Of a stretch of DNA of 21,512 bases, positions 10,542-19,500 are shown in pieces (the stretch's first letter is position 1; every line of letters starts with the position of its first letter). The notes under the pieces are model-generated. The model ran no database searches, had not been told where the DNA came from, and worked only from the letters and a program-made list of their open reading frames with translations. Both the position numbers and the translations under genes were made by a program. This stretch comes from Triparma columacea (taxonomy: Eukaryota; Sar; Bolidophyceae; Parmales; Triparmaceae): the NCBI GenBank assembly GCA_030267965.1, contig BRYA01000264.1:54962-76473 (forward strand), in the 5' to 3' direction.

Positions 10542-13500
10542 ATGAATAACGCTCCTGTTAAGAGTGAGGAAGGAGAAACCGGTCATGGCATCCCAACAGA
10601 ACCCACGACCATCTCAAGACAGGTGCGAGAGAGGACTTCAACAAGCGGAGAAGGTGAGATAAGAGTGACTGGAGGTTTGAGGGCGATGAAGTTGTGGAGG
10701 GGGGTGGGGTTGGTGAGCGAGAGATTGAAGGGGGGGCTGGGCGAGAGGTTGGGGGGGGGGGGGGTCTAGGCGAGGGGCGGGGGGGGGGGAGTCTGGGCGA
10801 GGGGTGGGGGGGGGAGTCTGGGCGAGGGGTTGGGGGGGGGGGGGGGGGGTCGGGGCGAAAGATGGAGGGGGACAACTCGAAGTGGGACAAAATCTCAGCC
10901 GACCCAAGCCGCGAAAATTTATCTCCATCCACTTTTTAGCTCACTCAGCATTTCCTAACGCAGGACGTACCTCTAATCACAAGAGATCGGCGGGAGATGG
11001 GGAGGGAGGGGATTTCTTCCATTCGGGGAAAGGCTCTGTCGAATTCCCTGACGGTAATGTCGATGTCGATTTTGACAAAACCACTCCCACCACCGAGCCG
11101 ATATTTCATTCAAGTTCAGACACTGGTATGGATCTAAAAGGTAAGCAATGGACAAGGCGGCGTTGTTGGTGGGGTCTGAGAGAAGGGGAGGGGGCGGGGA
11201 TGACTACTCGCGTTCCTGAAGAATGCACAATTTTATAGCTCACCAACGAAATCTCATCGACGTCGTTGTTCACCCCCGCAGAGATGAATGGGAGTGACGC
11301 AAAGGCTCGGGCGCAGAGCAATGTAGAAGACCCCCCTAATTATAAGGGAGACCCAACGCCGTCAGATGGCGCCAAGGGGACGGAGATTCCAATTGAGAAA
11401 AAGGAGGAAGTCTCGAGGATGGTTACGCAAGACGCTAACGCTGAAGGGGTTAAGCGAGGTGAGTTCTGGTAGTTTAGGCTGCCTGAGGAGGTGGAGGTGA
11501 AGGAGAGGCTGCTTTCGGTGCTTATCGGGCAGCTGACGTTCGTCAAATTTCATCCATAAGAACTCCGCTAATCTCATCGCCAAACGCACCGTCACGGATG
11601 TACCCACGCCTACCTTCACAGCAGGGCCTCGAGGCGGTTATCATACACAAGTACTACCTCAAGAGGGACCTCTCTCTGAAGGTGACGGAGTCTTGCTGCC
11701 GTTGCAGGTCGCCAGTATAAGCGAGGGCATGAAATTAAACACGTCAAGCGAGGAGACTGCGCTCGACACTAAAGCCGAGGGAAATGAAAGAGGTGAGATA
11801 AGGGTAGATGGGGGTCTAAGGGGGGAGATAGACGATAAGGGAGGTTTAGCGAGCGGAGTTTGTGTGACTGCAGAGGCTCGTCAAATATCATTTAGTATAT
11901 GTGTCAACCCCACCAACACGTATATCTTCATTAACAAACGCCCACGCTTACATCTTCAGCGACGCCTCGAAAGGGCGCTTACTCTCTGGTAGATGAGGAT
12001 TCCCTTGATGCAGTGGGGGATGTTGCGCTGTCGTCACATATAGAGAATTCAAGTGAGGATTCGAAAAAGGTGAGATTAGATGAGGAGCGAAGTGACTGGC
12101 TAATAACGTAAAGGAATGCAAGGGAGAAAATATGCAGGAGTCTTTAATTCTGTATAAGATGCATCTCAAGCCTCACACATTGCCGCTGCGATACTAACTC
12201 TTCGTAAAACCCCATTCTTGCACAACTCTCCGTCACAGGTGAGAAAGGAGGAGGAGTAAAAGAGATGCCTTACATTGCAACCCACGCCACGCCCATGCAC
12301 GTGATGATTTTGTCTCTAAATATAATCTCGCTTCCCCTACGCGCGACACTACTACTCCTAACTTACTAACGTCTTTGCTTTCGTGATTTGCTTCGCTCCT
12401 CACAGGAAAAGGACACGGAAAATGAATCCCGAGGAGGGAGAGAAGACGGTGTGAGAGAGACTCATATACTTCAGGATGACGCCCCGATGTCCGACAACTA
12501 CCATTCAGTACCCGATATAGGCCACGAGAGGCAAGTTACTCCGTCTATGTCAATTGAAAGACCTCGTTGGGACGCTGAACGAGGTGAGTTCGTGTCAGGG
12601 GGGTGTAGGGGGGGAGACCCTTGATATTCTAAAGGGAAATAGGGACGATATTTAGGAGCACGCGTGGAAATCTTTGCATGTTGACTAACAAATGTCATAA
12701 TCGCCATTACCGCAGACTCCAAAAACCGCCACGAGGACGCCGGACGAGGTGAGTTGTGCGTCGAGAGCCAGAAGAGAGAAAGGACATTTTAATACTCTAG
12801 GAGAGAGCAGGAGAGTCGCGGGAGGGCGCGTTGAAACTTTGTAGTTTTTTCTCACGGCCTGCGTGGGGAACGCGCGGAGCCGTTTTCGGAGGGCCTGGCT
12901 CTTGGCGTCGAGCTCAACAGGCGGCGGCCGCGGGGCACGCGCACGCGCGCCGGTCTGCGGCGACCGCATGGGATCCATCTCTGGCGACCGCGTGGGTTCC
13001 GTCTGCGGCAACCGTTTTGGTTCCGTCTGCGGCGACTGCATGGGGCGCTGCTGCGGTGACCGCATGGGTTCCTTCTCCGGTGACTGCATCGGTTCCGTCT
13101 CCGGTGACCGCATCGGTTCCGACTCTGGCGACCGCGTGGGGCGCTTGATATTCTACACGGAATCGAGGGGCACGCGTGAAAATCTTTTTCATTTTGACTA
13201 ACAAATGCCATAATCGCCGTTACCGCAGACTCTGAAAATGGTCATGAGGACACTGGACGAGGTGAGTTTTGCGTTAAGCACTGGAAGAGAAAGAGCACCA
13301 ACAAATACTCTAGACAAGAGCGGGAGAGTCGCAGGAGGACGAGTTGAAACATTGTAATTTTTTCTCACTTTTGCTACAATGTTGTCCACTTCGCAGTCAT
13401 GACATTAGAACCTGACAACACCGTCAAGAACAAAGACTCCCCGCAGTCCCTCTCTAGCCCCGATCGCGCCTCTTCCACTACGCAAGGACCAGTTGATATC

Positions 13501-16500
13501 GATTACGCAGCTCTTGGACCCAAGCAAGGCAAACTTGTGAAGCTTCTGCATGACCGAGGCGCCATTGAAGGCCTCATCGACAACTCTACCGGCGTCGATG
13601 TGAAGGTTATCGAGCTCGCTGGTGTCTTCCACGACGAGCGCGACAAGATCATCGACTTTCTCCTCACCGATTGTGAGCAGGGCAAGTTCCGAAGGAAGAC
13701 CCTCCAGGAGTATAACGATAAGGAAGGAGTCATTCACAGACTTGTCTACTGGAAGCACTACGGCAAGGGGAATAAGTTTGTCGAATTTCTCCTTGACATC
13801 AAAATCGTCTCTGCTGACAAATCGACGAACATTATGGAGTTGGCACCCCTTGATGAGGACGACCTTTCTGATGAGGCAACTGCGATGCTTGTCGAAATTC
13901 TAGCGTCAATAAATACCAAGACTGCCCAACGAGGTGTCATTAAGGGGCAGCTGAGCTTCACTGATTTTGAGTTTGGACAAACTGCAGTCACCGTGGTGGG
14001 AACTCTTAAGGCAAAGGAGAGAGCAACAGAGATGAAACAAGAAGTTGATGTTCACACAAACAAAAGCTCAAAGAGTGCACGCCCAAGTTTCAAGAATGTG
14101 CGCCCTAGTTTCAAGAGTTCGCGCCCTAGTTTCAAAAGTGCGGGCACTGCACGCCCTATTTTCAAGAGTGGTCCTACTTTCAAAAGTGACGGAAAAAGCG
14201 ACACCAAGTCTACCTACACCTCATTGAAGGGAATTCTCGATGAAGTCATGGACAAGTTCAGACAGCCTGCTGTCATTGATGAGAGGAGGAAAAGACACTT
14301 TGTTGAGGAGGTCATGCTGAGAGCACCGCACCTGACAACAGAGGAGGAGGCAATGTTGGAGAGGGTTGGGAGCCTAGAGAAGGAACTCCACACAAAAGGG
14401 AAGAGAATCAAGTGGACACTGAAGGAGGGCATTGACAAATTCCTGTGGAGAGAGGGGAACAATGTGTGGGCAGCCTATGGGGTCATTGTGGACAAGTCAG
14501 CAAAGGGTGTATTGGCAGAGCAATTTCTGCTTGACACATTTGCGCGATCCGAGAAGCACTTAAAAAACAATGGGAACTTACCAAGGGCTATCAGGAATGA
14601 TTTTGAGGGAACTAGAAGCATGCACTATCATTTTGGCGTGAAGGTCCCCGCCACCACCAATCGACTATTTGAGAATTGGTTTGTGTGGAAGGAAGTCAAA
14701 CTTGAGAATGGCCAGACATCATACATTTTGGCTTTTGTGCCACTGACAGAGTACCCAGGAGGAGGCGTCAAGGACCTTAGTAAGAAAGGATTTGTGCTAG
14801 CAGAGACTAGAGGTGCCTACTTCTTCAATGAGATCGCTCCAAATGTCTGCAGAGTGACACGCATTCAGACAGTTGATCTGAAATTTACTGGCCTTCTTCA
14901 AAAGGCAGTGATGGACAAAGCAATTGACTACCTTGCAAAGAGCCAGCTTGTTGAGGCCAACAGGGTGCAGGAGAAATTTAGGAGGAATGGGAATAAGGTT
15001 GATGCTGAGGTCAGGGGGGCCTTGGTGGAGAGGATGAGGGAGGGTGTTGAGTTGGAGGAGGACCAGAAGAAGGTGTTCGTGGAGTTGGAGGAGCTCTTTG
15101 GTGGGGAGGATGAAGAAGGGTGGGGGCCTCTTGAGTCACCTTATGGGGGAGTGAAGATGGAGATCAAGTACAAGCAGCAGGAGAAAGGGGAAAAGACACT
15201 CACTTTTGGTAGAGCTGAGTGTATCACCGACTGTTCAGCCGAGGAAGCAGCTGCTTGGTTCTTTGAGTACTGCAGCAGGGAGAGGATGGCAGTAGATAGA
15301 GAGGAAGGGAACCCTGCAAGGCTGGAGATGATGAAGAGTGACGAAGGAAGCGTTAATGAGAAGGTGTTTGTAACAGTGAGGAAACTTCCCTTCCCTTTTC
15401 ACAAAAGAGAGTTTGTGATGAGATATGTGTGGCAAAAGGGATACCAAGACGGCAACATGTCTGTGGCCTTTGTCCCAGCTAAAGAGCAGGTAGACTATGG
15501 GGAAAATCTAGGAACGCTTGTGAAAGCTACAACAAGTGGCATTCTCACTGCCAAGAATATTGAGGGCCATAATGGTGTTCTCCAGTGTAAACTTACATTG
15601 ACCCAATTTATGGACACAGGAGGGCACATTCCAGTAAAAGTTGTTGACAAAACTACTCCACGAGTACTAAGTACAATAGCAACACTAAGGGACTCTTTCA
15701 AGCAGGATGATGAGGTTGATAAAGCTGCACTGGCCTCTCTTGCCAACATCATCAAGAATGAGCCTCAAGATTATACAGAGGAGGAGGAGAAAGCGATTAG
15801 GAAGGGGAAGGAATTCTATGAAAAGTGCAAGGAGGGGAAGAATTTCGATGATTTGAAGTGTCCTGATGAGAGGGTCAAGGCAAAGTTTGTACATCTAGAA
15901 GGAGACACACATGGAGTAGGTCTTTGCGAAGCTGTTTTGGATGCATCTGTTGAAGAATGTACTGCATATGACTTTATCAAGGACAGCAGAATGAGGCAAG
16001 CTGACCTGAAAAATAAGAACATTGTCAAACAACATGTGAGGAGGATTAACAATCACTCGCAGCTCTATTTGCGAATCCAGAATTTTGGAGCTGGATTCTC
16101 TCTCAGGGAAGGACACAGCAAAATAATCTGGAAAAAGGAGGGAGATATGGCATGGATTATCTACGAAGATACAATTGAGCTGATGGATGACATGCCACTT
16201 GGAAGACGTAATATTCTAATTTCATTCCGGACAACTTGGTGTTTTGAAAGCATGGAGAACCGGGGGACAATCAAACAAACACGTGCCTCTTATGCTTCAA
16301 GATACGACGTTAAGGGAGCTGTGCCAGTCTGGTTGATGAACAGACTGGCAATTAAGACAGCCAGCAACATGATTCACATCAGAAATAAGTTTGACAGGAG
16401 CAAAGAGATTGACGCCTTCAAGAGACAGCAGATCATAGAAAAATTTGAAGAGATTGTAATTGAGGGGGCACCAGGGATTGAAAGTCACTTTGACGAGATT

Positions 16501-19500
16501 GACGGAGCTCAAGAGATCAGTAATGGGTTGTCTGGACAGACATTGATAAAGACAGAGAAGGGAATGGGGTGGGGGAAGACTTCAATAACTGTGAGAGCAT
16601 CTCACAAGGAAGTTGCAGCATTCTTCTGGGGCCTTAAAAGTGGAGTTGACTCCAAGCTCAAGCTTCACAGAGTTAACAACAAGACACTTGTAATCACAGT
16701 TGAACATGAAGGGCAATCCACTGCTATAAGGTTCTTAAAGGCTGGCAAGATGATGACAGATGTTGAACTAATAACTAAACATGAGCGTTTGACCCGTTTG
16801 ACCCATTTGTCATTCAAAGCGTCTGGAGGGTCAAGAAAGGTTGCCAGCAAACAGAGTATAATTGAGCACCTGAGCATGGCAACTGATGCTGCTTACTACT
16901 TTGATAATCTGCTGAAGAGCACTGAAGCAGGGGAACAGGATGGGAGGAGGTTTGGAGGGCAGCTGATGGAGAGAGTGAAGAATAGGAATGTTGGGGACAG
17001 TAAGGTAGTGGTTGTAAGGGACTTTATTGCTGCTAATAGGGCACTGAGAGAAATTACAGAGCAGCATGGATTCATGAGAACGCTGCTGTATGCTGTGGTT
17101 ATGAACAAATTCAAAAGGAGAGCAACAAATGAGGGAGAAGATAAGAGTGAGGAGGAAGCCAGGGGCTGGGAGATTGGGAGTGCAATGACAGCAGTCATGT
17201 TGACTACTTTGTCTGCTGCTCATGCTGTAGATGAGTGGGCCCATCAATTCACTGAAGTGCAAGAAGTAATGAATGAACAAGTGTGGGTAAGGCCCATGCT
17301 TGAGGAGATTGTTAAGAATCTATTTATGAAGTCAAAATTAGGCTTGAAAGCAAGGGTCACTGTGGGTGCTGCCACAAGCATGCTTGATTTGGTGACTGAT
17401 GTGTATGTGACGTACATGTTTTGGAGTGATAAGAAGTATGGGTCCTTTAAAGCTTCTTTGGCAAGTTTGGCAGTGTCAATTGGGATTCAAATCCTTTTGG
17501 TTTGGGCACAAAACAAGAAGTTGGGGATGTTAAGAATGCTAAGGGAGTTGCTTCCTATTTTGATCGGATTTAAGCCTGCTGTTGATGCTTACAGGGTTGC
17601 AACTGGAGCAAAACAAGATGTTGGATCATCAATGGACCCAATTCTTGAGATGAGTTACATGAAAGGGATAGAGATGTTTGCTGAGGCCATCCCTGGTGTG
17701 ATTATCCAACTTATGGCTATAGCAACCAGTGATAAAGAGGTTGGAACTTCAGCATGGCTTTCAGTTGCAGTGTCAGCAATTACAACAGGCTTTGCCTCTG
17801 CAACAATAAGCTATGACTGGGACACAGACCCTGCTAAGAGAGAACAAGCGCCTGACTTCTATGGGTATATACCAGCAAAAGCAAGCAAGAGAACAGTAGT
17901 ATTTGTGTCCATGCTGCTGTACACTGCAGGAATGCTTCTAATAAGGTGTACAACAATAGTTCTTCTTGGGTTGGTGGGAGGCAGTTGGGCCTTTCTCTAT
18001 ATTGGAGCGGATCTTGGTCTGTACATGTTGGTTAAGATATTGAGGGGAGACTTCTGGTATTGGTTGCCATTGGGGGGCAGTGTAGAAGTTGTGAATAGTA
18101 TTATTTGTAGAGTGATTGTAAAGATCATTGTAGACTTCACGTCAATTGCGCACTTTCGACATCCTAACGAAGTTGGAGGAGCTTATTGGTTGTTTGGTCT
18201 TCTGTTGACAATGGGAGGCCTCCCAGTGTCAATATTTGTAACTTCACCTTATATTGATGAGGAAGCCATTGAAATAGCATCAACTATTGCGAAGTATTTC
18301 ATACCACTAACCACCGTATGCTTTGCTGTCTTCTTTTGGAACATTGAGAAGAAGTACTTGGACACCTTCTGGAGCACACAGAAGGGCAAGGACAAGACTA
18401 TGGCATATTTCCTTGAAGGGAAAAGTGATGCAATAAAGTTTTCAGTCTTTAAAAGGTCAAAACATCATTGGGTCTCAATTGAAGGAGAAATTAAGAAATG
18501 GGTTGGCTTAAATTGGGCTGAATGGGAAGAGGAGAATCCAGAGTGGTTCACTGATGTGAGGAAGGCTAAAGTACCTGCAGATTTTATTCCAGCAGATGGA
18601 GATGCTAGAAGGAGAGAGAGCGTTAGGAGAGCAAGTGTTGATGCTGAAACTGAGGATGGTCTAGCAGGTGCTTTGAGAGCAAGTATTAGGAGAGCAAGTG
18701 TTGGCTTGGACAACGGAGGTGCATTGGTTTCTTCACATGCTGTGAATGATACTACACAAGAATACGCAGGTTTAGATCCTAAGCAAATAGGGCAGTTGTT
18801 GGGTGAGCAACTGTTGGTTGCATTAGGTTTCAGGAAGAAGGGAATGACAAAGGAGGAAGCAGTGAGGTCATTCATAGGGTCAAACTATGTTCTTAGACAG
18901 GCTGCAGAGAAGTATGCATTTTTTACACCAATGCTTGGCGCTGTTATCAAGAACAAGCTGCGTGGGCTTAGGAAGGTAGAGGGTAAGGCTGTGGAGCTGG
19001 GAGAGAAGGAAGGAAGGGAGACTGGAGAGTCTCTTGCGAGGAGTTTGGCAATCAATACTCTGCCAGCTGCTGCTGTGGATGCCTTCATCTTAAATTTCCC
19101 TGCTCTACAGGAGCTTGATGAGGAGTATGAGTGGTTCAGACCTATGCTTGAGACAATTAGCTATAGGCTACTGGAGGAAGTTCCTTGGGGGTTGAAGGCT
19201 AGGGTAACTGTTGGCGCTGTCACAAGTATGGCAGATTTGCTGACTGATGTTTATGTGACGTACATGTTTTGGAGTGATGAAAAGAATGGTTACTTTAAGG
19301 CATATCTTTGGCAAGTTTGATGATATCAATGGGGATTCAAATTCTTGTTGTTTGGGGACAGAATAGAAAGTTGGGGATGATGAGGGTGATAAGGGAATGG
19401 TTTCCTATTTTAATTGGATTTAAGCCTGCTGTTGATGCATACAGGGTTGCAAATGGAGCAAAACAAGAGGTTGGGAATGCAGTTGACCCAATGTTAGAGA

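Noticed and set aside
10558..10932. Pro-rich minus-strand frames over START intron 1
   Set aside because: They are the C-rich complement of the G-run minisatellite, and have no splice or family support.
12959..13144. Regular repeats considered as a CRISPR array
   Set aside because: Units are directly adjacent with no spacers, in a eukaryotic nuclear chromosome; this is a minisatellite.
12685..13389. Minus-strand frames with repeated R-S-P-Q-T-E-P-M peptides and a conserved 57-residue segment in both duplicates
   Set aside because: The likeness between copies follows from the DNA duplication, and the 24-bp period keeps any frame open. No start context, splice signal or family match supports an antisense gene, though it was close enough to mention.
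19296..19320. Programmed ribosomal frameshift at the unit B break
   Set aside because: The needed shift is -1 or +2, and no X-XXY-YYZ slippery heptamer or strong downstream stem is visible. The 1848/1850 spacing change points to a plain 2-bp insertion.
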